Of a stretch of DNA of 46,340 nucleotides, positions 6,217-15,192 are shown in pieces (the stretch's first letter is position 1; each line of letters opens with the position of its first letter). The translations under genes were made by a program, and so were the position numbers. The stretch is from CAZDYP01 sp964509505 (GTDB lineage Bacteria > Chloroflexota > Anaerolineae > JACRMK01), in NCBI GenBank assembly GCA_964509505.1, contig CAZDYP010000015.1:1-46340 (forward strand). The letters run 5' to 3'. The notes beneath the pieces were generated by a model. It searched no databases. It saw nothing but the letters and a program-made list of their open reading frames with translations, and was not told the origin of the DNA.

Positions 6217-9200
6217 TTATCGCATGACAAGCGGCAGATAGACATATTGTTGACCGGTGGTGATGGTGATGATTTTACTGGCAGTGACCGTATTGATGCT
6301 ATTGGTGCCTGTCACGGTGACGGTATAAACGCCAAGGCTGGTGTAAGTATGTGTCAACGTGAAGGTGCTGGCGGCGACCAGGCTTGACGCGGCTTCATCG
6401 GAAGTTGCAGCAGGGGCAGCGGCGCGTGGCGAAGTTCTAGGATAGGTTGCGCCGTCGCCAAAACGAGCAGTGAGAATGATGTTGGTGCCCGCGCTGGCGC
6501 TGATGGTGAAGCTGATGGGTGTATCTTTAACGGTTTGCCCATTCACCGTGATTTGCAGTCCGCTAATGGCTTCGTCAGTGACGGTGATGGTGACGCTATC
6601 GGCGACGCTTGCTGCGCCCAAGACATCGGTGACAGTCAAACTAAACCTCAACACGGTGGGTGTTGCGGGCGCGGTGAACGTGGGTGTGACGGCTGTTGCG
6701 CTGCTGAGTGCGACGGCAGGACCGCTCGTTTGGGTCCAACGATAGGCGAGTGCATGGCCATCCGGGTCGTAGCTCAACGTGCCGCTCAACCTGACGGTCG
6801 TGCTGACGATCACGGTTTGGTCGGGGCCCGCATTGGCGATGGGTCTGAGGTGGACCGTCGTGGTAACGCTTGCGCTTTGGCTGTTGGCGGCGTTGGTAGC
6901 TGTGACCACAACCGTAAAGGTTCTCGTCGTCGCGTAGGTGTGTGAAATGGTTGCGCTGTCGCTAACGATGGCGCCGTCGCCAAAGTTCCACACATAAACG
7001 ACGTTGGTGCCTGTGACGATGGTGGCTGTGAAGAAGGTGGCATTGCCTAACAACGTCGGGCCGCTGCTTGTCACATTCAGACTACTGATGCTGAAGTCGG
7101 TGACGGTGATGATGAGGGTGACTGGGTTGCTTGGCACATTGGGGATACCGCTATCGGTCACGACAAGCTGGAAGGTCAGCACTGTCGGCGTCAAGGGCGC
7201 GGTGAAGGTTGTCACGCTGATGTTGGCGTTGCTGAGAATGACGCCTGTGCCTCCTGTCTGCGTCCAACGATAGATGAGCGGGTAGTTGCCGTCGGGGTCG
7301 TTGCTCGCCGTGCTGCTCAAGGTGACGCTTGACCCAACCAACACGGTCTGGCTCGAATTCGTGACGGCCAGGGGCGCGATGTTCACGTCGTCGTCAATGA
7401 TCGCGCCGCTGACTTGCGAGACGCCGATGGTCGCGTTGGTCGGATTCGATAGGTTGATAGCAAACGTTTCTGTCGGTTCTTTGCCTGAATCGGTGGCGAT
7501 GCTGACGGTGAGCAGGCGCGTGGTGACACCGACAGGGAACGAAAGCGTGCCTGTGACTGGGGTGTAATCGAAGGGTGCGGTTGTCGTGTTGTCGGCGCTG
7601 GCATAGTCAACGGTTGCGGTCAAGGCGGTGGCGCCTGTGAGGGTGATAGTGAACACGGCGTAGGTTGTGCCGCCCGTGCCTTCGGTGACGGTGACGCTGT
7701 TGATGCTAAAGCTTGGTGGCGCGTCATCATTAACGATTGTACCTGTCGCTTGCGAAATGACGAGCGTCGCGCTGGTCGCAGCAGTTAGATTGACGAAGAC
7801 GGTTTCATTGTTTTCGTATGTGGTGTCGCCGTTCGCCAGAATAGTGATGAATTGCTGCGTGACGCCCGGCGCGAATGTCAGGCTGCTAGTTTGCGTCGTA
7901 TAGTCGCTGTCGGCGACGGTGGCTGTGCCATCGGCGGTGTTGTAATTCACGACGGCGGTGATGCCGCTGGCAGGCGCAAGGGTGACGGTGAAAACGAGAT
8001 TGGCGGCGCCGCTGTTGCCTTCGTTGCTAGCTGTATTGCTAATGGTGATGCTGGGCGGCGTGTCGTTGTCTAAGATGGTGATGGTGATGATGGAAGGCGA
8101 GCCGATGAGCGGCGTATCGGCGCCAGTTTGACTGAGTTGCACGGTGAACTGTTCTGGGAATTCGTATAGTGAATCGTTGATGATGCCCACGGTGAAGGTT
8201 TGTGTGGTGCTGAATGCTGGGAAGGTCAATGTGCCAACGGTGTTGGTGTAATCTACGTTGCTTTGCGCCGTGAGCCCGCTCGTGGCGTACGCAACAGAGA
8301 GCGCTCGCGCAGAGGCGGCGCTCAAGGTGGCGGTGAGGGTGACGCTCACCGCACTCTCGTTGACGTTAATGCTCGCTGCTGTGAACTGAACAGTGGGCGC
8401 AGCATTATCGTCGGTGATAACGATGGTAGCAACGGCAGCCGTGCCAAGCACGCTGCTGATGGGATTGGTCAACGAGATTTGGAAGGTCTCGTTATACTCA
8501 TCTAACGAATCCGTCAAAATGGGGATGCTGATGTTGGTTAGTGTGACGCCCGGCGTGAATGTAATGACGCCCGTTTTGCCTGTGTAATCAGAGCCGCTGG
8601 AGGCTGTGCCGTTGGTCGTCGAATAATTGACCGTGACTGTCATATAGGGTTGGGGCGACGCGACGACGCCGAACGCGCCCGTGCCAGCGCTTTCGGCAAC
8701 ACCGTAGGTGTTGTGAGCGAACGCGATAGTGGGGAAGACGACGTTGATTTGCGCGAGCGCGCTGTTGTTGGAAGGTGTGCCTTCAGTTTGCGTGGGCAGC
8801 TGCGTATAGGTGATCAGCGCAGAGTTGACGAGTGTCGTGGATGTGATCAGATTGGTTTTGATAACCCCGGTCACCGTGATGTAACCGACTGTGCCAGAGA
8901 GCATGTCTTGAACTTGCCAGCCGTTCAGCGTTGGCGTGACATTGACGCCTGAGCTCGTCGAGACAATGTTGGTCAGGGTGATAGGCAATACATCTGAGAT
9001 CGTAATGCTCGTGACAGGATTCGCGCCGACGTTCTTGAAGACGAGCGTAAATGTCACGGGTTGGCCGGGCACGGCGATATTGGTCGAAGCCGTTTTGGCG
9101 ATGAGCAAGTCGTAGGGGATGGCATGAGGCGATTCGTCGTAGCCAATATCAAACCCGTTTGAGCGTGGGCGCGCGTCGTTCTCGAAGTCGTTATAGATAC

Positions 9201-12200
9201 CTGCGTCCGTGCCTGCATTCACTGCCGCCGAGTTGGAGGCTAAAGTATATACGTCTGTCAGGGGATTCGTAAAGGCAGGGTTGCCGTTGAGGCTATTCAC
9301 GCCCGCGGCGAACAGGGGACGGTCCGCAGTGTTGCCGAAGAAGAGATTGAAGTTCTCATAAACCACAGGTTGAATCGAAGACACTTCTTTATCAATCCCG
9401 ACGGTGTGGCTGGTGATGATCGTGTTGACGACGGTGACATTGCCCGTGCCGCCCAAGTAAATAGCCGAACCGCTCACGATGCCTGTGGGCGTCGCGATGG
9501 TGGTGTAAAACAGCTGCACGTGTCCTTGTGACGTGACGAAGCGGAAAAAGATCGCATTGCCGTTACCGCTCTTGGTGCGATTGCGCGCCAACAGCGTATT
9601 AGCCATCTGGCCATCCACCGCGAAATGGTAGAGACCGCCGCCATCGCCTTCCGAGTAATTGGCAATGAACTGCGTGTTACTGATGTTGAAAAATTCTTGG
9701 ATGTATGCGCCGCCGCCAATGCAGGCGCTTGCCGTGCAGCGATTAGTGGTGATGAGCGTGTCGCTGATGTTCAAAGTCTGTTTAGCGTACACCCCCCCAC
9801 CACCGTCGGCGCTGCTGTTCTGGATGATTTGGCTGCCGACGATGGTGCCCGCACCGGCCGCATAGACTCCGCCGCCGCGCGTGCCAGAGGTGTTGCTGAT
9901 GACTACGCTGCTAAAGAGCGCCAGGCGCGCCGTCGCCAATAGCCCACCGCCGCCAAACGAGCCCGTTGTTTGGATGCTATTGCGTGTGATGGTCAAATTG
10001 GTTGCTGTGATCTGGTTGTCAGCTGTGAGGCCACCGCCACCGCCACTCGCGCTGTTGCTGATGAATTGCGAATTGGCGATGACGAGCGGATTCACGCTGG
10101 CATACGAAAGCAATCCCCCGCCGACACAGCTGCCGCCGAGACAACGGTTGTTCACAAAGAGTCCGCCTGTGATGCTACCCCCGCCATCTATACGGACGCC
10201 ACCCGAATCGCCGCCCGTCGCGGTGTTGCTCAGAATTTGCGTATTGGTTAGCGCCAACGTCCCTGCCGCCCGCAGCGCGCCCCCGAATGAACCTGTATTG
10301 TTTTGGAACGAACTATCTGCGATGATGGTATTGGATGAGCGCAGTCCGCCGCCATCAGCGCTAGCTGTGTTCGTTAAGAACTGCGTGTTGATCGCAGTGG
10401 CGTCACCGACAAAAGCGCCGCCGCCTGCGCCTGTGACGCTGTTTTGCTGGAAGGTTGAGCTGATAAAGGCGCCTGGGCGCGTCGAATACAAACCGCCGCC
10501 CTCAGCTGCCGTGTTCGAGATAAAGATGGTGTTAGTCGCCGTCACAGGCAGTAGCACGTAGATGCCGCCGCCCTGCGATGCGGCGTAGTTTCTTTCAAAG
10601 CGCGCATTGGTGAGCAGCGCCAAGGTCACGGCATACGCGCCGCCACCATGGAACTCCAGCGCTGCATTTGTATAGAATTGCGTGTTCGTTACGACTAATG
10701 TATCTTGAGTCCATATCCCGCCGCCTGATCGGCCAGCGCGATTATTTTGGAACTGGGAGTTCTCTACTTTGAAGACGCCTCCCCCGCCAGCGTTCTGAAA
10801 GATGCCGCCGCCTTCGATCAAGCTGGTGTTGCTCTGGACGCGGGTGTTGGTCAGGGCGATGATATTGCCTGTGCTATAAAAACCACCGCCCGAACAACCT
10901 GCGCCCGTGCACCGATTCGTTTGAATAATCACATCGGTGAGCACCGTGTTGCCCGCCACATACGCTCCACCGCCGCGGCTGTCATTGCTAACGGCCGTGT
11001 TGCTGATGAAGGTAGTGTTGATAGCGGTCAAACTACCCAAGATGTACAACCCGCCGCCATACCCAATGGTCGTCGTCGCCGTGGTGGAGTTGTTTTGGAT
11101 GGCGCTATTGGCGAAGAATGCGCCCGTTACCGCGCACGCGCCGCCGCCATCGTTCTTGCTCGAAGTATTGCCTTCCAGCAGCATGTTGGTTGCGCTCAAA
11201 AAGTTGGCAACGTACACTCCCCCACACGTGGGAGCCGTGTTGCTCAACACGGACACATTGGTCGCAGTCAGGATTCCGTTGCTCGTGCCAATATAGATCG
11301 CGCCACCTGAGTTACCCACTTGATTGCTGATGAATTGCGTCCCGGACAAGAACGTGGGAGCGTCCACGTACAAACCGCCGCCCAAACTAAGGGTGGCGTC
11401 GGTGATAATGCGATTGTAACGGAAGAGGCCTCCTGTCAAGGTGATGGAGCTGGCTGCAAACAATCCACCGCCTCGTCGCATAGCGGTATTGGTCAGAAAC
11501 TGCGTGCCGCTCATGCTCACCGTAGTAGCCCATAAGCCGCCGCCGTCGCACGTCAGGTTGGCGCAGGCATTATTCTCGAATTTGCCGCCGCTGAGAGAGA
11601 GGCTGTTGTTCACATAGACGCCGCCGCCGCTGCTCGCCGCCGTGTTTTGCGCGATGGTGACATTAGTCAACGTGAGCGGCGCCTCGCTATATATGCCACC
11701 GCCAACGTAGGTACTGCCTTGAGAGGTGTTGCTGATCACGGTGACATTGGTTAACATCAATGCGCTGCCTGACGCCACGTATAACCCGCCGCCATCCAAT
11801 GCCGCTATATTATTGGTGATGACGACATTCTGAATGATGGGCTGTGCGTTTGCGATAACGGCCATACCCCCACCTAGTCCGCTGGCGTTGCCATTGGCAA
11901 AGGTCAAACCTGAAATGACGGTGGTGTTGGTGATGGTCGCGCCCGTGATGGTGATGACCCGCTGCCCACTCACGGCGCGGATGATTGTGCTGCTGGCGTC
12001 CGCGCCAATGAGGCTCACGGCTTTATTTAATGTCACACTTTCATTGTAAGTGCCAGCTGGAATGGTGATGACATCGCCATCCACTACCGTCACATTGTCA
12101 ATGCAGGCTTGGATGGTAGCACCGCAAGCGCCGCCGACACCGTATGTCACCATAAGGGGACGAGGCGCAGGCGCTGCTTGCGCGGTGTGCGTTTCACTTA

Positions 12201-12315
12201 ACGTGAACAGCACGCCCAGCATTAAACCAAGGGCGCTGAACATGGATAGAGCGACATGCAGTAGGCGTGTGTTACGTTTAGGGCTGCGTGGTGGTTTAGC
12301 CATCAAGGAAAGCAT
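6217..12315 (-). CDS. Giant secreted beta-helix / DUF11 / Calx-beta / PKD surface protein
   Basis: A 2032-residue exported protein. ATG 12315 (MLSLMAKPP) is preceded by GGAGG with five bases spacing. A basic n-region and hydrophobic core (residues ~20-42) end in an Ala-rich signal-peptidase site. Residues ~50-1060 form a right-handed beta-helix with dozens of GGG-Y/L-V repeats of the polymorphic outer-membrane/pectate-lyase type (ITNNIAALDGGGLYVASG). About 1070-1185 is a DUF11-like repeat (LLIAKTASTNIAVPGQPVTF), ~1195-1640 four Calx-beta domains ending in D-D-N/D, and ~1650-2020 four PKD-like domains (VWNFGDGA). The C-terminus is QQYVYLPLVMR, without LPXTG or a membrane helix; similar YLPLVxR ends occur on many Chloroflexi exoproteins as I recall. 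Likely an adhesin or S-layer-associated protein; substrate unknown. Confidence 0.85.
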   Translation of the reverse strand: MLSLMAKPPRSPKRNTRLLHVALSMFSALGLMLGVLFTLSETHTAQAAPAPRPLMVTYGVGGACGATIQACIDNVTVVDGDVITIPAGTYNESVTLNKAVSLIGADASSTIIRAVSGQRVITITGATITNTTVISGLTFANGNASGLGGGMAVIANAQPIIQNVVITNNIAALDGGGLYVASGSALMLTNVTVISNTSQGSTYVGGGIYSEAPLTLTNVTIAQNTAASSGGGVYVNNSLSLSGGKFENNACANLTCDGGGLWATTVSMSGTQFLTNTAMRRGGGLFAASSITLTGGLFRYNRIITDATLSLGGGLYVDAPTFLSGTQFISNQVGNSGGAIYIGTSNGILTATNVSVLSNTAPTCGGVYVANFLSATNMLLEGNTSSKNDGGGACAVTGAFFANSAIQNNSTTATTTIGYGGGLYILGSLTAINTTFISNTAVSNDSRGGGAYVAGNTVLTDVIIQTNRCTGAGCSGGGFYSTGNIIALTNTRVQSNTSLIEGGGIFQNAGGGGVFKVENSQFQNNRAGRSGGGIWTQDTLVVTNTQFYTNAALEFHGGGAYAVTLALLTNARFERNYAASQGGGIYVLLPVTATNTIFISNTAAEGGGLYSTRPGAFISSTFQQNSVTGAGGGAFVGDATAINTQFLTNTASADGGGLRSSNTIIADSSFQNNTGSFGGALRAAGTLALTNTQILSNTATGGDSGGVRIDGGGSITGGLFVNNRCLGGSCVGGGLLSYASVNPLVIANSQFISNSASGGGGGLTADNQITATNLTITRNSIQTTGSFGGGGLLATARLALFSSVVISNTSGTRGGGVYAAGAGTIVGSQIIQNSSADGGGGVYAKQTLNISDTLITTNRCTASACIGGGAYIQEFFNISNTQFIANYSEGDGGGLYHFAVDGQMANTLLARNRTKSGNGNAIFFRFVTSQGHVQLFYTTIATPTGIVSGSAIYLGGTGNVTVVNTIITSHTVGIDKEVSSIQPVVYENFNLFFGNTADRPLFAAGVNSLNGNPAFTNPLTDVYTLASNSAAVNAGTDAGIYNDFENDARPRSNGFDIGYDESPHAIPYDLLIAKTASTNIAVPGQPVTFTLVFKNVGANPVTSITISDVLPITLTNIVSTSSGVNVTPTLNGWQVQDMLSGTVGYITVTGVIKTNLITSTTLVNSALITYTQLPTQTEGTPSNNSALAQINVVFPTIAFAHNTYGVAESAGTGAFGVVASPQPYMTVTVNYSTTNGTASSGSDYTGKTGVITFTPGVTLTNISIPILTDSLDEYNETFQISLTNPISSVLGTAAVATIVITDDNAAPTVQFTAASINVNESAVSVTLTATLSAASARALSVAYATSGLTAQSNVDYTNTVGTLTFPAFSTTQTFTVGIINDSLYEFPEQFTVQLSQTGADTPLIGSPSIITITILDNDTPPSITISNTASNEGNSGAANLVFTVTLAPASGITAVVNYNTADGTATVADSDYTTQTSSLTFAPGVTQQFITILANGDTTYENNETVFVNLTAATSATLVISQATGTIVNDDAPPSFSINSVTVTEGTGGTTYAVFTITLTGATALTATVDYASADNTTTAPFDYTPVTGTLSFPVGVTTRLLTVSIATDSGKEPTETFAINLSNPTNATIGVSQVSGAIIDDDVNIAPLAVTNSSQTVLVGSSVTLSSTASNDPDGNYPLIYRWTQTGGTGVILSNANISVTTFTAPLTPTVLTFQLVVTDSGIPNVPSNPVTLIITVTDFSISSLNVTSSGPTLLGNATFFTATIVTGTNVVYVWNFGDGAIVSDSATISHTYATTRTFTVVVTATNAANSQSASVTTTVHLRPIANAGPDQTVIVSTTVRLSGTLSYDPDGHALAYRWTQTSGPAVALSSATAVTPTFTAPATPTVLRFSLTVTDVLGAASVADSVTITVTDEAISGLQITVNGQTVKDTPISFTISASAGTNIILTARFGDGATYPRTSPRAAAPAATSDEAASSLVAASTFTLTHTYTSLGVYTVTVTGTNSINTVTASKIITITTGQQYVYLPLVMR

Positions 12316-12383
12316 AAAGTCCTCCAAGATAAAGGAGATAATTAAAGAGAGCGAATCCTCTCCTGAGTTAGCGGTAGGGCGAG

Positions 12384-12389
12384 ATTATA
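12384..12389 (-). promoter_or_regulatory. -10 element upstream of the giant surface protein
   Basis: Perfect TATAAT on the minus strand about 70 bases before the ATG; the -35 region (GGTGAT at a 16-base spacing) is weak. The leader is AT-rich and ends in GGAGG. Confidence 0.4.
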
Positions 12390-12455
12390 TCATGTCTGAG
12401 GCATTATCACCCTTTGTTGGGCTTAACGCTTGAGACGAAATAATGGATACTTACT

Positions 12456-13985
12456 CTATTGATACACATCGAAGAAAGTGGTGCGCTCGATCAAGGTGAA
12501 ATGTCGGCGCACGTAGTTGACGACGGTGTAAAAATCGTCGGTGGGCAATGGCGCGAAGCGTTCTGCCAACGCGCCGGCCGCGACTCTTTGCACGATGATC
12601 ACGAGCTGCCCACGTTGTCGCTCCAGCGCAGCCGTCACGCGCGCTGCGAGGGCAGGTTGGTTGAGCTCGACGCCTTGCGCCCAATCCAATGGCAACGGAT
12701 TGACCTGCGGAGCCTTGACCCAATAGCCCGCTATGTCTGGCACAATAGCATACCGTTGCCCATTGGTGTGGTGAATGGCTGTTTGCAGGTCAGCCATGAA
12801 CGCCGCCGTGTTCGCGTTGGTATAAATCAGTCTGCCGCCGGGCAAGGTCGTCGCCAGCGTGTATGTGAGGTGTTGCGCGGGTTGTTCTTTATAAATACTC
12901 TGCGAACGCCACACGACGAACCCCAGACAACTGATGATGGTCAGCAAGCCTAAGGCGGTGCTGAAGGTGATGGGCGTCGCAAAAAATGGGAGACGCGCTT
13001 GAGTCGCTTGGCGTTTGAAGCGAGCCAGAATGAACAAACCTAATGGTCCCGCCGCGAGTGCAGGTGTATTGTAACCTAATGAGACGGAGGTGCTCCAGGC
13101 ACAGACCAACACCAGTAAGCCGAATGATACATCAGACCATCGCTTATGTCGCGCGTCTCGTAGCGTGATGAGCATGACCCAACCAAAGAGGAAGAAAGCC
13201 AGATAGTAAAAATTGAAGAGGCTGGTTGCGCCAAACCATAACGGCAACCCAAGCCAACTGACGAGGTAAATCAAGACGCCTGTCCACAACAAATCGGTTT
13301 GAGTGGTGAGTTGTACGACGGCATCCATCAGTCCGCCCACGCTGACCAGGTAGGCGACATACAAAAGGCTCGGCAAGAGCGCCGCGAGCCAATTAGCCCA
13401 ATCACGCCAACGCCTGGTGAGAATGAAGACACAGGGCGCAACCAACAGAAAATTTTGACGACACAGGACCGCTGCGCCCAGCAAAAAACTGCCCCACCAG
13501 GTCAGTTTCGTGTGAGGGTGGATAAACAACGCTAAACCCAACGAGGTCAGCCACAAGGCGTCAATCGTATGCCAAGCCATCGGCGGAAAATTGTGCGCTG
13601 AACCGATGAATGCCAGCAGCCCCAAGCACAAACGCTCACTCGGGTTGAAGTGAAGTTGTGTGTAATGCTGGGTGATGACTACCCAACTCCATGCCATCAT
13701 CGCAAATTGCGCCCATACAAACCAGCGCGATAACCAATAGGTGTAGTCACCGCCCCAGGCAACCAATGGCAAGTGGATGAGTGGCGAGAGCGTGGGACGG
13801 ATGCTGATGAAATCACGATGCGGCGCTTGACCTTCAAGTAACCGCCGACTATACGCCAGAATGAAACCGTCGTCTGTTGGATTGAAGCCCATCCACGAAA
13901 AGCCGAAGTGTGCGGTGGTAGGCACGAGGATTAAGAAGATAAGCGCAAGCCAGTGGGGTTGCCTAAAAAGGTTGAGGCGACGCAT
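12456..13985 (-). CDS. GT-C type polytopic glycosyltransferase
   Basis: A 509-residue membrane protein with about ten hydrophobic segments and a soluble C-terminal third. Start ATG 13985 (MRRLNLFRQPHW) is chosen because the predicted promoter lies at 14080-14109, inside the longer frame to 14150. The first periplasmic loop carries the acidic pair expected of GT-C enzymes (GFNPTDDGFILAYSRRLLEG), then HRDFISIRPTLSP. Such enzymes move sugars from polyprenyl-phosphate carriers onto proteins or lipids. It is transcribed divergently from the exosortase cassette and could glycosylate surface proteins. The acceptor is unknown. Confidence 0.7.
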   Translation of the reverse strand: MRRLNLFRQPHWLALIFLILVPTTAHFGFSWMGFNPTDDGFILAYSRRLLEGQAPHRDFISIRPTLSPLIHLPLVAWGGDYTYWLSRWFVWAQFAMMAWSWVVITQHYTQLHFNPSERLCLGLLAFIGSAHNFPPMAWHTIDALWLTSLGLALFIHPHTKLTWWGSFLLGAAVLCRQNFLLVAPCVFILTRRWRDWANWLAALLPSLLYVAYLVSVGGLMDAVVQLTTQTDLLWTGVLIYLVSWLGLPLWFGATSLFNFYYLAFFLFGWVMLITLRDARHKRWSDVSFGLLVLVCAWSTSVSLGYNTPALAAGPLGLFILARFKRQATQARLPFFATPITFSTALGLLTIISCLGFVVWRSQSIYKEQPAQHLTYTLATTLPGGRLIYTNANTAAFMADLQTAIHHTNGQRYAIVPDIAGYWVKAPQVNPLPLDWAQGVELNQPALAARVTAALERQRGQLVIIVQRVAAGALAERFAPLPTDDFYTVVNYVRRHFTLIERTTFFDVYQ

Positions 13986-14079
13986 AGCATAGTTATCAGG
14001 GCGAACGCTGACCAAGAGTGGGTGCTGAGGAGCGACAAGTCGGGAAACCTTGCAGTTTCCGTCGAGACTCGCTGGGCAG

Positions 14080-14109
14080 ATTATAAACGTACTCAAACGA
14101 TATTGCGAA
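14080..14109 (-). promoter_or_regulatory. Promoter of the GT-C gene
   Basis: Minus strand: TTCGCA (14104-14109), 18-base spacer, TATAAT (14080-14085). The predicted leader is about 87 nt. The -35 hexamer overlaps that of the divergent cassette promoter. Confidence 0.5.
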
Positions 14110-14131
14110 CCGTTGTGATAGGGTTTATAAT
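14103..14131 (+). promoter_or_regulatory. Promoter of the exosortase cassette
   Basis: TTGCGA (14103-14108), 17-base spacer, TATAAT (14126-14131). The predicted leader of about 210 nt contains a MITE-like element (14200-14306). The -35 overlaps the divergent GT-C promoter, so polymerase binding at the two should be mutually exclusive. This 361-bp gap (13986-14346) holds only the two promoters and the element. Confidence 0.5.
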
Positions 14132-14199
14132 CAGACCCAGCTGACCTCATTACTTCTGCTGACTCCCCGCTGTTCTCAATCGCTGCTGATTAGAGAGAA

Positions 14200-14306
14200 T
14201 CGCTCATGTCAAGGAAGGTGCGTCTGTGTGGAGGGCGCACGCTTGCACGCAAATGACGTTAGAGCACACCGTCTCCTCACCCCGCACGATTTCTACGCAT
14301 GAGCGG
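14200..14306. mobile_element. MITE-like element, copy C (TIR CGCTCATG)
   Basis: Ends TCGCTCATG (14200-14208) and CATGAGCGG (14298-14306) are inverted. An 8-bp direct repeat GATTAGAG flanks it (14188-14195 and 14311-14318), a likely target-site duplication. In reverse complement its interior shares blocks with copies at 29782-29867 and 41302-41400 (AGAAATCG, TCTAACG, AGCG-GCGC). No coding capacity. It sits in the 5' leader of the cassette. Confidence 0.6.
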
Positions 14307-14346
14307 AGAGGATTAGAGCTAACGTATTTGTATTTGAGGGACATCT

Positions 14347-15192
14347 ATGTCTCTGTCTCCAGCTGCGCCATCACGGTTGGTCGTCGCGCACCCACTCTCG
14401 AAAATTCGGGAGTTCGTGCGACGCGCCTTAGGCACTCACGCCAGCCTCAACATCGTCGCTGAGGCTTCCAGTGAGGATGAATTGTTGCAACTCTTGTCCG
14501 AGCCGAAACCCGATTTGATTTTGGCGGCGACGGCGTTGCGCAAAAAGAGTGGCGAGCCCAGCCCTATCTATCATGACTCGTTGGTGCAACGCCTCAGACA
14601 CGAGTCGCCTGAGTCGGCGCTGGTCGTTATGGCGGACCAACCCGACGAATGCACCGAAGCGCTCGCCGACGGCGCAACGGCGTCGTTTCTCAATTCGGAA
14701 CTGGAAGATTATCTGGAAACGTCGGTGCTGCGCGTGTTGCGTCGCAATGGACGTGATGAGACAGTGCTGATTGACGATGAGCTGCTGGACGCGCGCCCAC
14801 AGCAAACGGCGGTCTATATCTTCGGCGCAGATGTGTTCTTCAATGCGCGCCACTTCGTCGTCATGGATGGCAAGGCGGGCCCCATCCATCCTCACTCGTT
14901 CCGTGTGCATGTCAAGCTGCGCCAAGAATCCGAGACGGGTAAGCCCATTGAATTGGGTTTCGCCGCCGTGCGTGACCTCGCGCAAACTGAAACTAAACGC
15001 TTCAACGACGTCGTCCTCAATCACCTCGCACCATTCAATCAAGGCACAGTCTATCAACCCACCGTCGAAAATATCGCCGCCTATCTTTATCACACCATCA
15101 AGACAAAGCTCCCATTTCATTTGACGATGGATTCTGTAACGGTGTGGGATTCGCCAACCGTGTGCGTGACGTACATGGAGAAGGACGCATGA
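14347..15192 (+). CDS. Pseudo-receiver / 6-pyruvoyl-tetrahydropterin-synthase-like fusion
   Basis: A 281-residue two-domain protein. Residues ~9-130 have a CheY/NarL-type receiver fold pattern, but the acidic pair is replaced (VVAHPLSKIREFV), the phospho-acceptor position is Ala (PDLILAAT instead of PDLVLLD) and the conserved Lys is absent, so it cannot be phosphorylated normally. Residues ~152-281 resemble PTPS/QueD: FGADVFFNARHFVV with His169, then HPHSFRV with His181 and His183 as zinc-type ligands, and QPTVENIAAYL. The usual catalytic Cys (four before the first His) is Ala and the Asp of the Asp-His dyad reads Asn (LNHLAPFN). It ends in an ATGA overlap with the next gene. In XrtG systems a PTPS-related protein is a regular partner (TIGR03112, from memory). 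Confidence 0.75.
   Translation: MSLSPAAPSRLVVAHPLSKIREFVRRALGTHASLNIVAEASSEDELLQLLSEPKPDLILAATALRKKSGEPSPIYHDSLVQRLRHESPESALVVMADQPDECTEALADGATASFLNSELEDYLETSVLRVLRRNGRDETVLIDDELLDARPQQTAVYIFGADVFFNARHFVVMDGKAGPIHPHSFRVHVKLRQESETGKPIELGFAAVRDLAQTETKRFNDVVLNHLAPFNQGTVYQPTVENIAAYLYHTIKTKLPFHLTMDSVTVWDSPTVCVTYMEKDA

Noticed and set aside
6217..6260. LPXTG or PEP-CTERM anchor on the giant surface protein
   Set aside because: The C-terminus has neither motif nor membrane helix; it ends in YLPLVMR.
12459..12953. Plus-strand frame antisense to the GT-C gene (164 aa)
   Set aside because: No motifs, lies fully within a well-supported minus-strand membrane protein.
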